Notes: a model not told the origin generated them from the letters alone. 64,000 nt of DNA from Rhodococcus sp. ARC_M5 (GCF_022810405.1 NZ_JALGQE010000011.1:62001-126000); one strand, 5' to 3'. Counted from the first letter of the stretch, positions 49,701 through 63,210 are shown. Numbers and translations are program-made.

Positions 49701-51416
49701 CTAGTACAGCAACTTTCCGAGTCGATCGATGAGGTCTGGCGAATCCGATGTCGATACTGCTTCCACAGTGCCGCCGGTTCGGGCGGCGATGTCGTCGAAC
49801 GCGGAGGCATCGGAGTTGTCCCCGATCCGCACGATGTTCACCGCGACCGGACGCGCCGGATCGGCCGCGGCGGTCAGGTCGGTGAGCAGATCCTGCGTGG
49901 ACAGGGGCGAGTCGTCCGGGCCGTCGGTTATCAGCACGACGGAATTGACGCGGCCGGGAACGTATCCGGCCACGGCGTCGAGATACGCGACCAGTACGGA
50001 CGCGTAGGTGAACGACCCGGTTGCCGGCGTCAACGTCGCCGCGGTGGTGGAGAGTGCAGCGCGTCTGGGAGTAGTTCCTACCGGAACCGTCATCGGACCG
50101 GTCGAGACATCCACTCGGAAAGGCAGCGAGTTGCCCAGGTCCTCGCTGAAGCTCCACAGACCCAGCTCGGTGGCGTCGGGCACTCGCTGGAACTGCTCGT
50201 CGAGGGCGCGAACGGTGTTCTGCAGCCGAGTCGCACTACCTTCGGTCGTGCCCATCGACTCGGATACGTCGAGCAGTACCGTGGCGCGGCGCGGCAGGAC
50301 CGGATTTCGCAGCACGGCCAGCAGTGCGTCGGCAACCGGTCCGGAAGGGGCAGCGACGACGTCCGGGTTCACCGTCTCGCCGACGCCGAAGCCCGTATCC
50401 GTGAGCAATTGCGCGCCGTCCGGCTGCCGGACGAAATCGACGAACGCGGCGGCAGCCCGGGTCGATGTCTCGTCACCGGAGAGGACAGCCGCGGGATGAT
50501 CGGCAACGGGGGTGGGACCCTGAGGCTCGACGGCGGTCAACGTCGACGAATCGGTCGATGCCAGCTGCTGCTGGGTGACCGGAACCGCGTGGATGGGGGC
50601 GTCGGGGCCGGACGCGTTCTCCAGGGCCGCGAGTGCGTCGTAGGTGGTGGCCGCAGAGGTTGCCGATGCCCCGGTATCGGTGAGAGCCAGCTCCGATACC
50701 GCCGAGATCAGTTCTCTCGACGAGACCTGATCGACGGTCAGAGCGGTGGCCGGATCACCGCGTACCCCGGCAGCGATCGCTGCTACCGCGAGTGTGGTTG
50801 CGCCGGTATCGGATCCGGTCGGCAGCGCGAGGCGGAGTGCGCCCCATTCTCCGAGTCCGAGGGCCTGCGGGTCACGTTGCAGTCGGACCAGATCCGCCCA
50901 GCTCGCTCCGGCAGCGGTCAGAGCGTCGGCCACGGCGGGCGGTGTCGCGAGTACGACCGGACTCGACGCGAGTGGCCGCGGGGTGCCGTCGATGGTTCCG
51001 CGGTCTGTCACGGCTTCGACGTCGCCCGACGACTGAGGTATCCAGAGTCCTGGCCGAGCACCGAGTGCTCCGACGTCCCAGTTGTCGATACCGGCATTCA
51101 AGGCCGTCCGCACGGCATCGGAGGCGGTGGCTCGAACCTGCACTGTCACACAGTGATCCCGCACGACCGGTGCGGTGTCGTTGAACCGAGCAGCCAGCTG
51201 TTCGACAGGTCCGGAGATGTCGGGATCGGCGGCGACAGTGAGCACCGCCGATCCCTCCACACATGTGTCGGCAGCTTCGATCCCCTGATCGGAAATGCGA
51301 TCACGCAGTTGGAACCACCCGAACACGGCCGCAACGACGACCGCGATCGCGATAACGACGATCACGGGTCCGGCGGCTATCGAACGCCCGCGCCCTGTGT
51401 TCCGATGTTCACCCAC
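49701..51416 (-). CDS. membrane-anchored substrate-binding/von Willebrand A protein (Rv1836c-like)
   Basis: 571 residues. One N-terminal membrane segment (about 15-36) is followed by a region like extracellular solute-binding proteins (about 55-350: VLTVAADPDISGPVEQLAAR, FVDFVRQPDGAQLL). A vWA domain starts at RRATVLLDVSESMG, with the DxSxS metal-ion-dependent adhesion motif, then VVLITDGPDDSP. It likely faces outward. The start is GTG. It is 15 bp downstream of glcB, as in mycobacteria. Function unknown; cell-envelope assembly or sensing is possible. Confidence 0.85.
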   Translation of the reverse strand: MGEHRNTGRGRSIAAGPVIVVIAIAVVVAAVFGWFQLRDRISDQGIEAADTCVEGSAVLTVAADPDISGPVEQLAARFNDTAPVVRDHCVTVQVRATASDAVRTALNAGIDNWDVGALGARPGLWIPQSSGDVEAVTDRGTIDGTPRPLASSPVVLATPPAVADALTAAGASWADLVRLQRDPQALGLGEWGALRLALPTGSDTGATTLAVAAIAAGVRGDPATALTVDQVSSRELISAVSELALTDTGASATSAATTYDALAALENASGPDAPIHAVPVTQQQLASTDSSTLTAVEPQGPTPVADHPAAVLSGDETSTRAAAAFVDFVRQPDGAQLLTDTGFGVGETVNPDVVAAPSGPVADALLAVLRNPVLPRRATVLLDVSESMGTTEGSATRLQNTVRALDEQFQRVPDATELGLWSFSEDLGNSLPFRVDVSTGPMTVPVGTTPRRAALSTTAATLTPATGSFTYASVLVAYLDAVAGYVPGRVNSVVLITDGPDDSPLSTQDLLTDLTAAADPARPVAVNIVRIGDNSDASAFDDIAARTGGTVEAVSTSDSPDLIDRLGKLLY

Positions 51417-51431
51417 GTGATCGCAAGACCG

Positions 51432-53606
51432 TCAGGCGTTGACGGACTTGTACTCCCGTCGGCGACGATGCAGGATCGGCTCGGTGTAGCCGTTGGGCTG
51501 GCTGGTGCCCTGGAAGATCAGGTCGCTTGCAGCCTGGAAGGCGATGTTGGTGTCGAAGTCGGGAGCCAACGGCTTGTACGTCGGGTCGGATTCGTTCTGT
51601 CGGTCCACCACCGGGGCCATCCGCTTCAGCGACTCGCGCACCTGGTCTTCGGTGACGATGCCGTGGCGCAGCCAGTTCGCGATGAACTGACTCGAAATGC
51701 GTAGCGTCGCACGGTCTTCCATCAATGCGATGTCGTTGATGTCGGGAACCTTCGAGCACCCGACGCCGTGGTCGATCCAGCGCACCACGTAGCCCAGAAT
51801 CGATTGCGAGTTGTTGTCGAGCTCGTTCTGCTTCTCCTCGTCGGTCCAGTCCGTGGACGGCGCGAGAGGGATTTCGAGGATGTCGTCGACGGTGGCGCGC
51901 TTGGCCTGTGCGATCTCGTGCTGACGGGCGAACACATCGACCTTGTGATAGTGCAAGGCGTGCAAGGTCGCTGCGGTGGGCGAGGGAACCCATGCGGTGT
52001 TGGCACCGGCCTTGGGGTGGCCGATCTTCTGCTCGAGCATGTCGTGCATCAGGTCCGGCATGGCCCACATGCCCTTACCGATCTGCGCCTTGCCCTCGAG
52101 GCCTGCGGCGAGGCCGGTGTCGACGTTGAAGTCCTCGTAGGCAGCGATCCACTTCTCGCCCTTCATCGCTCCCTTACGGACGACGGGACCAGCCTCCATC
52201 GAGGTGTGGATCTCGTCGCCGGTGCGGTCGAGGAAGCCGGTGTTGATGAACACGACCCGCTCCGAGGCGGCCTGGATGCACGCCTTGAGGTTGACCGTCG
52301 TGCGGCGTTCCTCGTCCATGATGCCGACCTTGAGCGTGTTGGCCGGCAGTGAGAGAACCTGTTCGACTCGGCCGAACAGCTCTGCGGTGAAGGCGACCTC
52401 GTCCGGTCCGTGCATCTTGGGCTTGACGATGTACAGCGAACCGGTGCGCGAGTTGGACAGCACGTTGTCGGAGGTCAGCGAGTGCATGCCGGCCAACGAG
52501 GTGAACAGAGCGTCGAGAATCCCCTCCGGCACCTCGTTTCCGTCGGCGTCGAGAATCGCGTCGGACGTCATCAGATGGCCGACGTTGCGGACGAACAGCA
52601 GCGAGCGTCCGTGCAGCGTCAGTTCCGAACCGTCGACCGAGGTGTAGGTGCGGTCCTTGTTCATCGCGCGAGTGAAGGTCTTGCCGCCCTTGGCGACTTC
52701 CTCGGTGAGATCGCCCTTCATCAGACCGAGCCAGTTGCGGTAACCCAGCACTTTGTCGTCCGCATCGACTGCGGCGACGGAGTCCTCGAAGTCCATGATG
52801 GTGGTGACAGCCGACTCGAGCAGGACGTCCTTGACACCTGCGCCGTCGGTCTTGCCGATCGGGCTCTCGGGATCGATCTGGATCTCGAAGTGCAAGCCGT
52901 TGTGCACGAACAGGATCGCCGACGGCGCGTCCGGGGTGCCCTGGTAACCGAGCAGTTGCGACGGTTCCTTCAGGCCGACCGTGTTCCCGTCGGCCAAGGT
53001 CACCGTCAACGACGCCGCGTCGACGACATATCCGGTGGTACCGACGTGTGAGCCGGAACTCAGGGGCAGCGCCTCGTCCAGGAAGTCACGTGCGAAGGCG
53101 ATGACCTTGTCGCCGCGGACCCTGTTGTAACTCGAGCCTTTCTCGGCTCCGTCGGTCTCGGGAATGGCGTCGGTTCCGTAGAGCGCGTCGTACAGCGAGC
53201 CCCACCGGGCGTTGGAGGCGTTGATGGCGAACCGAGCGTTGAGCACCGGCACCACGAGCTGCGGGCCGGCCGTCGTGGTGATCTCGGTGTCGACACCGGA
53301 GGTGCTGATCTGGAAGTCGGCCGGCTCGTCGAGCAGGTAGCCGATCTCCTTCAGGAATGCTTTGTAGGCGGCGCGGTCGTAGTTCGGGCCCGCATGCTCA
53401 CCGTGCCAGGCATCCACCTTGCCCTGGATCTCGTCGCGGACAGCCAACAGTGATTTGTTCTTGGGAGCGAGATCGGCGATCACCGACGCGGCACCGGTCC
53501 AGAAGGCATCCGAATCTACGTCGGTACCCGGCAGCGCCTCCTTCTCGACGAAATCGAATAGGACCTTGGCGACCTGAAGTCCACCAGCCTGCACACGATC
53601 GGTCAT
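51432..53606 (-). CDS. glcB: malate synthase G
   Basis: 724 residues, the usual length for isoform G. Recognisable segments are [18 protein letters not shown] with metal-binding acidic residues, [26 protein letters not shown], and [19 protein letters not shown]. It condenses glyoxylate and acetyl-CoA to malate, for growth on C2 compounds and fatty acids. The ATG at 53606 has GAGGAA at good spacing; the upstream frame is open but less likely. A hairpin lies 24 bases upstream. Confidence 0.95.
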   Translation of the reverse strand: MTDRVQAGGLQVAKVLFDFVEKEALPGTDVDSDAFWTGAASVIADLAPKNKSLLAVRDEIQGKVDAWHGEHAGPNYDRAAYKAFLKEIGYLLDEPADFQISTSGVDTEITTTAGPQLVVPVLNARFAINASNARWGSLYDALYGTDAIPETDGAEKGSSYNRVRGDKVIAFARDFLDEALPLSSGSHVGTTGYVVDAASLTVTLADGNTVGLKEPSQLLGYQGTPDAPSAILFVHNGLHFEIQIDPESPIGKTDGAGVKDVLLESAVTTIMDFEDSVAAVDADDKVLGYRNWLGLMKGDLTEEVAKGGKTFTRAMNKDRTYTSVDGSELTLHGRSLLFVRNVGHLMTSDAILDADGNEVPEGILDALFTSLAGMHSLTSDNVLSNSRTGSLYIVKPKMHGPDEVAFTAELFGRVEQVLSLPANTLKVGIMDEERRTTVNLKACIQAASERVVFINTGFLDRTGDEIHTSMEAGPVVRKGAMKGEKWIAAYEDFNVDTGLAAGLEGKAQIGKGMWAMPDLMHDMLEQKIGHPKAGANTAWVPSPTAATLHALHYHKVDVFARQHEIAQAKRATVDDILEIPLAPSTDWTDEEKQNELDNNSQSILGYVVRWIDHGVGCSKVPDINDIALMEDRATLRISSQFIANWLRHGIVTEDQVRESLKRMAPVVDRQNESDPTYKPLAPDFDTNIAFQAASDLIFQGTSQPNGYTEPILHRRRREYKSVNA

Positions 53607-53630
53607 GAATTCCTCACTCTTTCCGGTCAC

Positions 53631-53651
53631 GGACACCGGTCACCGGTGTCC
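53631..53651 (-). terminator. short hairpin upstream of glcB
   Basis: GGACACCGG and CCGGTGTCC pair perfectly (9 bp, 3-base loop) in the 65-bp gap between the upstream gene's stop and the glcB start. It could end the upstream transcript or form an attenuator in the glcB leader. Confidence 0.45.
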
Positions 53652-53671
53652 CCACGACAACGCTGTCGATG

Positions 53672-54586
53672 TTACTCGGCGGTAGGTCCGACGCCGAACT
53701 CGCCGCCGATCAGTAAATTCTGGCATCGAGCGATCAACGCCGAGCGTAGAGGTGCCGCTTCGCTGGACAATTCCCCCTGCGCGCGCACGTATTCTGCTCG
53801 ACCGGCCGCGGTCTCGATCCGAATGGGTTCGAGGTCGTAGTCGCTCAAGTCGTACGGACTCGCCCGCATGTCGATCGTTCGGGCATGCAGAGCGAGCTCG
53901 AAGCAGTCGGTGAGGAACTCGGAATCGATCAGCGGCCCCAACTTGTAGCACCACTTGTACAAATCCATCGAGGCATGAATGCAGCCGGGTTGTTCGGATG
54001 TCAGACGCGACTCCGAGGACAGCGCGAGAGCATTGCGCGGCGCGGCATCGGGGGTGAAGAACCGAAAGGCGTCGTAGTGGGTGCACCGCAACGTCATCGA
54101 ATCGACCACGGCATCGGTCCCGTCATGTCCGAGCCGCAGCGGCACCTGCTCGTGCCGTTGCGCCGAGGTGCCCCCGCGGTAGACCATCGCCCACTCGTGC
54201 AGTCCGAAACAGCCGAGAACGGGTGGTCGCTCTCGGGTGGCAGCGAGCAGTCCGAGGGTGAATTCGATGCTCGATCGGCGTCGCTCCACCAGGTCCGATC
54301 GCACTCGGTAGCCCGGTCCGTCGTCGGTGTCCACGTGTTCGTAGGACGCGAACTCCGCGAAATCTCGCGCACGTTCACCGGTGAGGACGATGCCGTGACC
54401 GGGATTCCACCGGCGCAGCTGGCCCGGGCGGTGACTGTAGTAAGTGAACAGGAAATCGAGCACAGGATGAACGCCGCCGTGGCCCCGATCGGTGAGATAG
54501 TCGCCGACGAGGTTCTCCACCCGTGCCGCGTGCGCGGCGCGCCGAGTGGTCCACTCCGCCTCGGTCAGCAACGTCGAGCCGTGCAT
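53672..54586 (-). CDS. conserved actinobacterial protein, often labelled 3-methyladenine DNA glycosylase
   Basis: 304 residues, soluble. It begins with LTEAEWTTRRAAHAARVENL and has HPVLDFLFTYYSHRPGQLRR, CFGLHEWAMVY, RCTHYDAFRFFTPDA, GCIHASMDLYKWCYKLGPL and SPYDLSDYDLEPIRIETAAG. This pattern belongs to an actinobacterial family that databases often call 3-methyladenine DNA glycosylase, though I see no helix-hairpin-helix or other glycosylase signature. The many His, Cys and acidic residues would suit a metal site. Its ATG abuts the stop of the CNNM/CBS gene upstream. Confidence 0.65.
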   Translation of the reverse strand: MHGSTLLTEAEWTTRRAAHAARVENLVGDYLTDRGHGGVHPVLDFLFTYYSHRPGQLRRWNPGHGIVLTGERARDFAEFASYEHVDTDDGPGYRVRSDLVERRRSSIEFTLGLLAATRERPPVLGCFGLHEWAMVYRGGTSAQRHEQVPLRLGHDGTDAVVDSMTLRCTHYDAFRFFTPDAAPRNALALSSESRLTSEQPGCIHASMDLYKWCYKLGPLIDSEFLTDCFELALHARTIDMRASPYDLSDYDLEPIRIETAAGRAEYVRAQGELSSEAAPLRSALIARCQNLLIGGEFGVGPTAE

Positions 54587-55723
54587 TCACGCGTTCCGTG
54601 GGGGAGCGGTCACGGACTCGACGCTCGGCGAGGATTGACCCGGGCGAGGACCGGCCACCCGGTGCGTACCGTCGCGAACCGTGCCGACGAATTCCTCGAC
54701 CAGGTCCTCGAGCGCGACGATGCCGACCGTGGCACCCGTCGCGTCGTGTACGGCACCCAGATGGCTGCTGGCACGACGCAGCTTGGTGAGGGCGTCGTCG
54801 AGCACCGTGTCGATGGAGACCATTGGCAGGGCCCGCACATCGCTGCGGGGAATGACCGTGTCCGGTCCCGCCGCTTCGTCGGCCATGTCGTCGAGTACGT
54901 CCTTGAGATGCAGGTAGCCGACGAGCGCGCCCGAGGCGTCGCGCACTGGATAACGGGAGAATCCGGTTTCGATGACAGCGCGTTCGACGGAGCCGAGAGT
55001 GGGTCCGAGGGTGTGATCGGGCCCGGACAGCTCGATGCTGCGAACCTGCTGGGAAGGAATCAGAACCTCACCCACCGTTCGCCCGGACGTCTCGAGCGCC
55101 TGCCGCAGCCTGCGATGTTCCTCGGCATCGATCAATCCCTCGGATCGCGATTCGCCGATCATCTGCGACAACTCGACCGCCGAGACCGAAGAACTCAGCT
55201 CGTCCTTCGGCTCGATACGCAGCAGCCGAAGGGTCAGGTTGGCGCACAGGTTGTAGAACGAGATCAGCGGCCGCGCCACCTTGATGAACAGGAGATGGAT
55301 CGGCACCAGAATCATGGCGGTGCTCTCCGGACCCGCGATCGCGATGTTCTTGGGCACCATCTCGCCGACCAGAATGTGCAGAACGACCACGAGGGTCAAC
55401 GCGATGGCGAAGGCGATCGGGTGCAGGAACGACTCGGGAATGCCGACCGCTTCGAGCGGAACCTCGATCAAGTGTGCCACCGCAGGCTCGGCCACACGAC
55501 CGAGAAGAATCGAGCAGATCGTGATGCCGAGCTGGGCGGCGGCAAGCATCTGCGAGAGGTTCTGACCGGCCTCGATGACGCTCTGGGCACGCTTCTTGCC
55601 CTGTGCAAGTAGCGCCTCCAGGCGATCGCGGCGGGCCGAGATCAGGGCGAACTCGGCACCGACGAAGAACGCGTTACCGGCGAGCAGCAGAACGGCGAGA
55701 GCGACTCCGAAGACATCACCCAT
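54587..55723 (-). CDS. CNNM/CBS-domain membrane protein (Rv1841c-like)
   Basis: 378 residues from the ATG at 55723, with GGAAGGTGA upstream. The N-terminal CNNM (DUF21) domain has four membrane segments with [20 protein letters not shown] and [20 protein letters not shown] pair follows, with [10 protein letters not shown] and [15 protein letters not shown]. Unlike its neighbour it stops after the CBS pair, without the CorC/HlyC domain. CNNM-type proteins are linked to magnesium or cobalt transport. It overlaps the upstream gene by 8 bp. Confidence 0.88.
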   Translation of the reverse strand: MGDVFGVALAVLLLAGNAFFVGAEFALISARRDRLEALLAQGKKRAQSVIEAGQNLSQMLAAAQLGITICSILLGRVAEPAVAHLIEVPLEAVGIPESFLHPIAFAIALTLVVVLHILVGEMVPKNIAIAGPESTAMILVPIHLLFIKVARPLISFYNLCANLTLRLLRIEPKDELSSSVSAVELSQMIGESRSEGLIDAEEHRRLRQALETSGRTVGEVLIPSQQVRSIELSGPDHTLGPTLGSVERAVIETGFSRYPVRDASGALVGYLHLKDVLDDMADEAAGPDTVIPRSDVRALPMVSIDTVLDDALTKLRRASSHLGAVHDATGATVGIVALEDLVEEFVGTVRDGTHRVAGPRPGQSSPSVESVTAPPRNA

Positions 55724-57095
55724 CGATCTCACCTTCCGATCTCATCCGAGCCACAGCCGCCGCGTCGACGGGCAGGAGCACCACCCGGTCGATGCGACGA
55801 CCGTCCATCCGAATCACTCGTGCCACCCATCCGCCGTCCCGTTCCAGCGGATCCTCGTTCGCCGGGGGAGGCAGCAGAACTGCGTCCCCCTCGCTCGGGA
55901 TCCGACCCAACTCCGTCAGGACCAATCCACCGATGGTTTCGTACTCGCCCTCGGGCGCGGAATATCCGGTGGCCGACGCGACCTCGTCGATGCGCAGCAG
56001 TCCGGCGCAGTCCCAGCCGTCTCCCGAGCGGGCGACATCGAGCTCCGGCTCGTCGTGTTCGTCGCGCACATCACCGACGATCTCCTCGATCAGATCCTCC
56101 ATCGTGACCATGCCCGCTGTGCCGCCGTACTCGTCGACGACGAGCGCGACCTGCATACCGTCGGCGCGTACCCGTTCCATCACCGCGTCACCGTCGAGGC
56201 TGGACGGTACGACGGGAACGTCGCGCGCAAGGGACTCGACCGTCGTCGTGCGACGGTTCGCTCCCGCAACGGTGAACGCATGCTTGATGTGGACGACGCC
56301 GACGGTGTCGTCCAGGTCGCCGTCGACCACCGGAAAACGCGAGAATCCGGTGCGTGCAGCCGTTTCGATCAGATCGGCCACGGTTGCGTCCGTGGCGAGC
56401 GTTTCGATCTTGACTCGCGGCGTCATCAGCTCCTCCGCCGTGCGGTCGCCGAACTGCAACGAGCGATCCACCAGTCGGGCGGTGTTCTCGTCGATCGATC
56501 CCTGCCTCGCCGACGTGCGAACCAACGAACCCAGTTCCTGCGGAGAACGCGCGGATCTCAGCTCCTCGGCCGGCTCGATGCCGAGTCGGCGTACCAGCCA
56601 GTTGGCCGAGCCGTTGAGACCGTTGATGGCCCACTTGAAGATCAGCGAGAACCCGGCCATCGCACCGGCGGTGACACGAGCGGTCGACATCGGTTTCGCG
56701 ATGGCGATGTTCTTCGGGACCAGCTCACCGAAAATCATCGAGAACGACGTGGCCAGGATCAGCGCCACCGCCAGAGAGATGCCGGCCGACAGGGTTTCGG
56801 AGGCACCGAACGCGTCGGCCACCGGCCGAATGAAGCCCGCCAGTACCGGTTCGGCCAGATATCCGGTGATCAGTGTCGTGATGGTGATGCCGAGCTGCGC
56901 GCCGGACAGCTGAAAGGACAGCGTCTTGTGGGCGTGCAGAACCTGGCGCGAGCGCAGGTCTCCGTTCTCGGCCTGTGACTCGACCGCGCTGCGTTCGAGA
57001 GCAGTGAGGGAGAACTCGGCAGCGACGAACAGCGCGGTGCCTGCAGTCAGGGCGACGAAACCCAGCAGGCTGACGATGGTGATGATGGTTGCCAC
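55716..57095 (-). CDS. CNNM/CBS/CorC-domain membrane protein (Rv1842c-like)
   Basis: 459 residues. CNNM domain at about 1-190 with [37 protein letters not shown] and [17 protein letters not shown] pair at about 200-340 with [20 protein letters not shown] and [15 protein letters not shown]. The C-terminal CorC_HlyC domain follows (about 350-440). It probably forms a heterodimer with the next gene product. Roles in magnesium or divalent-cation export or homeostasis are known for homologues. The start is GTG with only a weak ribosome site. Confidence 0.88.
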   Translation of the reverse strand: MATIITIVSLLGFVALTAGTALFVAAEFSLTALERSAVESQAENGDLRSRQVLHAHKTLSFQLSGAQLGITITTLITGYLAEPVLAGFIRPVADAFGASETLSAGISLAVALILATSFSMIFGELVPKNIAIAKPMSTARVTAGAMAGFSLIFKWAINGLNGSANWLVRRLGIEPAEELRSARSPQELGSLVRTSARQGSIDENTARLVDRSLQFGDRTAEELMTPRVKIETLATDATVADLIETAARTGFSRFPVVDGDLDDTVGVVHIKHAFTVAGANRRTTTVESLARDVPVVPSSLDGDAVMERVRADGMQVALVVDEYGGTAGMVTMEDLIEEIVGDVRDEHDEPELDVARSGDGWDCAGLLRIDEVASATGYSAPEGEYETIGGLVLTELGRIPSEGDAVLLPPPANEDPLERDGGWVARVIRMDGRRIDRVVLLPVDAAAVARMRSEGEIDG

Positions 57096-57098
57096 GGC

Positions 57099-57275
57099 TC
57101 AGCGCCGCCGAAGTTGAGACAGGAGTACGGCACCGCCGGAATGCACGTGGCTGTCGAATCTGGTGTCGCCGGGTTTCTCTCCCGGCTCGATAGAGGATCC
57201 CTCCGAAGTGGAACCGTCGTCGTGCTGCTCTGCAGTTGCCGAAACGGCAACCGAAATAGTGGGTGCCTCGGGCAC
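57099..57275 (-). CDS. possible small hydrophilic protein
   Basis: A 58-codon frame (start GTG, MPEAPTISVAVSATAEQ) has GAAGGGA at good spacing and ends 3 bases before the CNNM gene start at 57095. It is polar and acidic, ending in LLSQLRRR, with no recognised domain. A further GTG upstream at 57311 is also in frame. It occupies part of the 330-bp gap between guaB1 and the CNNM gene; the rest (57276-57425) shows no clear element. Confidence 0.35.
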   Translation of the reverse strand: MPEAPTISVAVSATAEQHDDGSTSEGSSIEPGEKPGDTRFDSHVHSGGAVLLSQLRRR

Positions 57276-57425
57276 CTGATTCCCTTCTGTCGGTTCGCGT
57301 TGCGGTCCCACTCGCCGTGGATCCGACCGCTCGGCCGGCCATGGAGAATCGAATGCTCGATTTTTGATGGCCGGCCCGCGCGAACTGCTGTGTCTGCTGT
57401 AGGAGAGTCTAACCGTGCGTGCCCG

Positions 57426-59769
<2,344 letters not shown>

Positions 59770-59773
<4 letters not shown>

Positions 59774-61074
59774 CCGCGTCGTCCTCTGCTTCCGCCCCGC
59801 CTGCCCCCGGTCCGGCCGCTCCGCTCGTGGCGGACGGAGCCTGCGCCGCGCCGTGAACCGCGCGGCGGCGGTGGTTCCGCTGCCTGCGGCGGCAACGGCC
59901 GGCCGATGGGGGTACGCGCGCCGGTCAATCGACGCCAGGAGGTGGGATCGGTCTCGGTATCGACCACCGTTGCCGAGACACCGGCATCGTCGGCCATGGC
60001 GCACACGTGCTCGACCTGTTCGTCGGTTGCCAGCGTCACGACGATTCCGCTGGCACCGGCGCGTGCAGTTCGGCCTGCGCGATGCACGTAGTCCTTGGAG
60101 TCGAGCGGAGGGTCGACGTGCACCACGAGGGTGACGTCGTCGACGTGTACCCCCCTGGCTGCGACGTCGGTTGCGATCAGTGCAGTCGATTCGCCGTCCC
60201 CGAAAGTGGCGAGCGAACGTGTTCGATGCGCCTGAGTCTTGTTGCCGTGCAACGACGATACCGGTACACCCAACCGTCGACAGTCATCGGTGAGCCGATC
60301 GACCGCATGGGTCGTGCGGACGAACAACAACGTGCGACCGTCTCTGTTGGCAAGTGCGGCCGCCACGTCGGTCTTGCGTGCAGCGTCGATCCTGAACACG
60401 TAGTGCGCAATGTCGGGCTCACTGACCGACTCCGCTGTGGAATGCTCGGCCGGATCGGTCAGGAACTTCTCGACCAGACGGTCGACGTCCTCGTCCAGGG
60501 TCGCCGAGAACAGCAACCGCTGGCCGACGGCCGGTGTCGCGCCGAGAAGCGACTCGATCTGAGGCAGAAATCCCATGTCGACCATGCGATCCGCCTCGTC
60601 GATCACCGTCACCTCCACGCGATCCAGAGCGATCGAACGTCGCTCGAGCAGATCGTTGAGACGACCGGGGGTGGCGACAACGATGTCGATTCCGCGCTGA
60701 ATCTCTCGGACGTTGCGCTCGAGCGGAACCCCGCCGACCACACCGACGCTGCGCAGGCCGAACGTCGCACCGTGGACGTCGAGGACTTCGTGGATCTGGA
60801 GCGCCAATTCACGAGTGGGTGCCAATACCAGTCCGCGCGGTGCACCGGGCTCGCTGCGACGGCCGGCAAGCCGAACGAGAAGCGGGAGTCCGAACGCCAG
60901 CGTTTTTCCCGACCCGGTCGGAGCACGTCCGAGTACGTCGCGACCGGCAAGCGCATCGGGCAGGGTTGCGGACTGGATCGGAAACGGCTCGGAGACACCC
61001 GCTTTCCTGAGCGAGTGGACGAGAACCACAGGCAGTCCCAGGTCTGCGAACGATCGAACGGATTGACCCGGCAT
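59770..61074 (-). CDS. DEAD-box RNA helicase
   Basis: 434 residues. The motifs run in order: a Q motif (PFPIQSATLP), APTGSGKT, PTRELALQ, TPGRL, VIDEADRM (variant DEAD box, reading DEAD), SATL, TLLFVRTT, ATDVAARGVHVDDV and HRAGRTARAG. The C-terminal tail is basic and rich in Gly and Arg (GRRGGSRGRRG), an RNA-binding feature. It likely remodels ribosomal or messenger RNA. The ATG at 61074 is chosen over the long upstream frame. It is divergent from the DUF4262 gene. Confidence 0.92.
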
Positions 61075-61219
61075 GGCTGTGACCCTACCGCTGCGTCGAT
61101 CACGCGTCGGAATCTTCTTGTCGGTACCCGACGCGATACTCCGTGTAGAACGCACGTTCGAGTCGCGTTCGACATCGCGATTGCCGAGGGGGCGATCGCA
61201 CGCAGAGGGTGGGGGAGCT

Positions 61220-61690
61220 ATGTGCAAGATGTGTCAAGGCTTCGGCGTCGACGAGTACATCGGTGACGTCAGGCGCACCATGGAGCAATTCGGGTGGGCT
61301 CTGCAGTACGTGGAATCCGAGGTCGACCGGGAGGGTATCCACCCGGCGTTCTGTTACACCGTCGGCCTCACCGACTTCGGGAGTCCGGAAATAGTCCTGA
61401 CGGGGCGTGGGCCGACCGAGTCCTCTCGAATACTGAACGCGCTCGGCGCGTCGGTGGCTTCGGGGATGCTGGAACTCGAAGCCGGAATCGGTTGCTCAGC
61501 AGCAGGATTCGAGTTGTTCACGATCGATGTACCGGAATGTGCAGACATCCTGTACACGGCATCCGACTTGTACGGCAAGGGCTGCTTCAGCGCCGTGCAG
61601 GCGGTGTGGATGGATCTGGAAGGTTCGTTGCCCTGGGAGGGCATCCCGTCGACGGTGGTCCAACCGGTCCTCGGGCCGGTGCCCATCTGA
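61220..61690 (+). CDS. DUF4262 family protein
   Basis: 156 residues. It opens MCKMCQGFGVDEYIGDVRRT, continues with FGWALQYVESEV and HPAFCYTVGLTDFGSPEIVLTG, and ends QAVWMDLEGSLPWEG. This matches DUF4262, an actinobacterial family without known function. The start Cys pair (CKMC) is notable and could bind metal. The run GGTGGGGGAG lies close to the first ATG; a second ATG three codons later has better spacing. It converges on gnd, separated by a strong terminator. Confidence 0.8.
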   Translation: MCKMCQGFGVDEYIGDVRRTMEQFGWALQYVESEVDREGIHPAFCYTVGLTDFGSPEIVLTGRGPTESSRILNALGASVASGMLELEAGIGCSAAGFELFTIDVPECADILYTASDLYGKGCFSAVQAVWMDLEGSLPWEGIPSTVVQPVLGPVPI

Positions 61691-61707
61691 CCGAATTCCC
61701 GGTGGTG

Positions 61708-61746
61708 CATCGGGGGCGCTGCGTACTGCACGCAGCGCCCCCGATG
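61708..61746. terminator. bidirectional hairpin terminator
   Basis: A perfect 17-bp stem (CATCGGGGGCGCTGCGT and its complement) with an ACTGC loop fills most of the 68-bp gap between the convergent DUF4262 and gnd genes. Confidence 0.88.
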
Positions 61747-61758
61747 GACAACGGTGGG

Positions 61759-63210
61759 TCAGGCTTCGACCTCGGAACGATCGCCACTCCACAGAGTGTG
61801 GAACTTGCCTTCCGAGTCGGTTCGCTCGTAGGTGTGCGCCCCGAAGAAGTCCCGCTGTCCCTGCGTCAGAGCGGCCGGTAGACGCTCTGCCCGCAATGCG
61901 TCGTAGTAGGAGAGCGAGGACGCGAACGCCGGCACCGGAATGCCCAGCGAGGCCGCAGTGATGACGACCCGGCGCCAGCTGTCGATGGCGTTCTCGATGG
62001 CATCACGAAAGTACGGAGCCAGGATCAGGCTGGGGAGTTCGGCGTTGTCCTCGTATGCATCCTTGATGCGATCGAGGAACCGAGCGCGGATGATGCACCC
62101 ACCACGCCAGATGGTGGCGAGGTCACCGGGGTGCAAGTTCCAGCCGTATTCTGCACTGCCCGCCGCGATCTGGTCGAAGCCCTGCGCGTAGGCGACGATC
62201 TTCGATGCGTACAGAGCCCGGCTGATGTCGTGTGTGAACTGCTCCGCGTCGGTGGGCTTGTCGGCAAGCGATCCCGAAGCGAGTCCGACGGCTGCCTTGC
62301 GCTGAGCCCGTGACCCCGACAGCGCCCGAGCGAACACCGCCTCGGCGATACCGGTGACGGGAACACCCAGATCCAGGGCCGCCTTGACGGTCCACCGGCC
62401 GGTGCCCTTCTGTTCCGCAGCGTCGACGATCACATCGACGAGAGGCTGACCGGTCTTGGCGTCGACCTGGCGGAGCACCTCGGCGGTGATCTCGACGAGG
62501 TAGCTCTCGAGGTCCCCGTTGTTCCACTCGGTGAACACGTCTGCCACCTGGGCAGGCGTGTAGCCGAGGGCGTCGCGGAACAGGTTGTACGCCTCGCCGA
62601 TCAACTGCATATCGGCGTACTCGATGCCGTTGTGGACCATCTTGACGAAGTGGCCGGAGCCGTCGGGGCCGATGTGGGTGCAGCACGGTGTGCCGTCGAC
62701 CTGTGCCGCGATGGATTCCAGCAGCGGACCGAGTGCCTTGTAGGACTCGGCCGGACCACCCGGCATGATCGACGGGCCGTTGAGCGCGCCTTCTTCACCG
62801 CCCGAGATGCCGGCACCGACGAAGAGCAGCCCGCGCTCCTTCATGGCCGCCTCGCGGCGAATGGTGTCGGTGTAGAGAGCGTTGCCACCGTCGATGATGA
62901 TGTCGCCCTCCTCCATCGCGCCTGCAAGCTCCTCGATCACCGCGTCGGTGGGGTCGCCTGCCTTGACCATGATGAGCACTCGGCGCGGCTTCGCGAGAGC
63001 GGCGACGAACTCTTCGATGGTTTCGGTGCGGATGAAGGTGCCTTCGGAGCCGTGCTCGGAAATCAAGGCATCGGTCTTGGCGACACTGCGGTTGTGCAAT
63101 GCGACGGTGTGGCCGTGGTTCGCGAAGTTGCGGGCGATGTTGGAGCCCATGACGGCGAGTCCGGTGACTCCGATCTGAGCCAGTTCTGTCGGTTCTGCTG
63201 CTGAGGTCAT
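61759..63210 (-). CDS. gnd: 6-phosphogluconate dehydrogenase, decarboxylating
   Basis: 483 residues, the long (NADP-type) form. The N-terminal Rossmann site is GVTGLAVMGSNIARNFANHG; the substrate and catalytic region is IGPDGSGHFVKMVHNGIEYA, with the catalytic Lys; IIDGGNALYTDT is also conserved. It oxidises 6-phosphogluconate to ribulose 5-phosphate in the pentose phosphate pathway. The ATG at 63210 is preceded by GGAAAG. It corresponds to Rv1844c (gnd1). Confidence 0.95.
   Translation of the reverse strand: MTSAAEPTELAQIGVTGLAVMGSNIARNFANHGHTVALHNRSVAKTDALISEHGSEGTFIRTETIEEFVAALAKPRRVLIMVKAGDPTDAVIEELAGAMEEGDIIIDGGNALYTDTIRREAAMKERGLLFVGAGISGGEEGALNGPSIMPGGPAESYKALGPLLESIAAQVDGTPCCTHIGPDGSGHFVKMVHNGIEYADMQLIGEAYNLFRDALGYTPAQVADVFTEWNNGDLESYLVEITAEVLRQVDAKTGQPLVDVIVDAAEQKGTGRWTVKAALDLGVPVTGIAEAVFARALSGSRAQRKAAVGLASGSLADKPTDAEQFTHDISRALYASKIVAYAQGFDQIAAGSAEYGWNLHPGDLATIWRGGCIIRARFLDRIKDAYEDNAELPSLILAPYFRDAIENAIDSWRRVVITAASLGIPVPAFASSLSYYDALRAERLPAALTQGQRDFFGAHTYERTDSEGKFHTLWSGDRSEVEA

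Noticed and set aside
53885..56978. Long plus-strand frames opposite the 3-methyladenine-type and CNNM genes
   Set aside because: Antisense shadows; sequence composition is that of reverse-read coding DNA.
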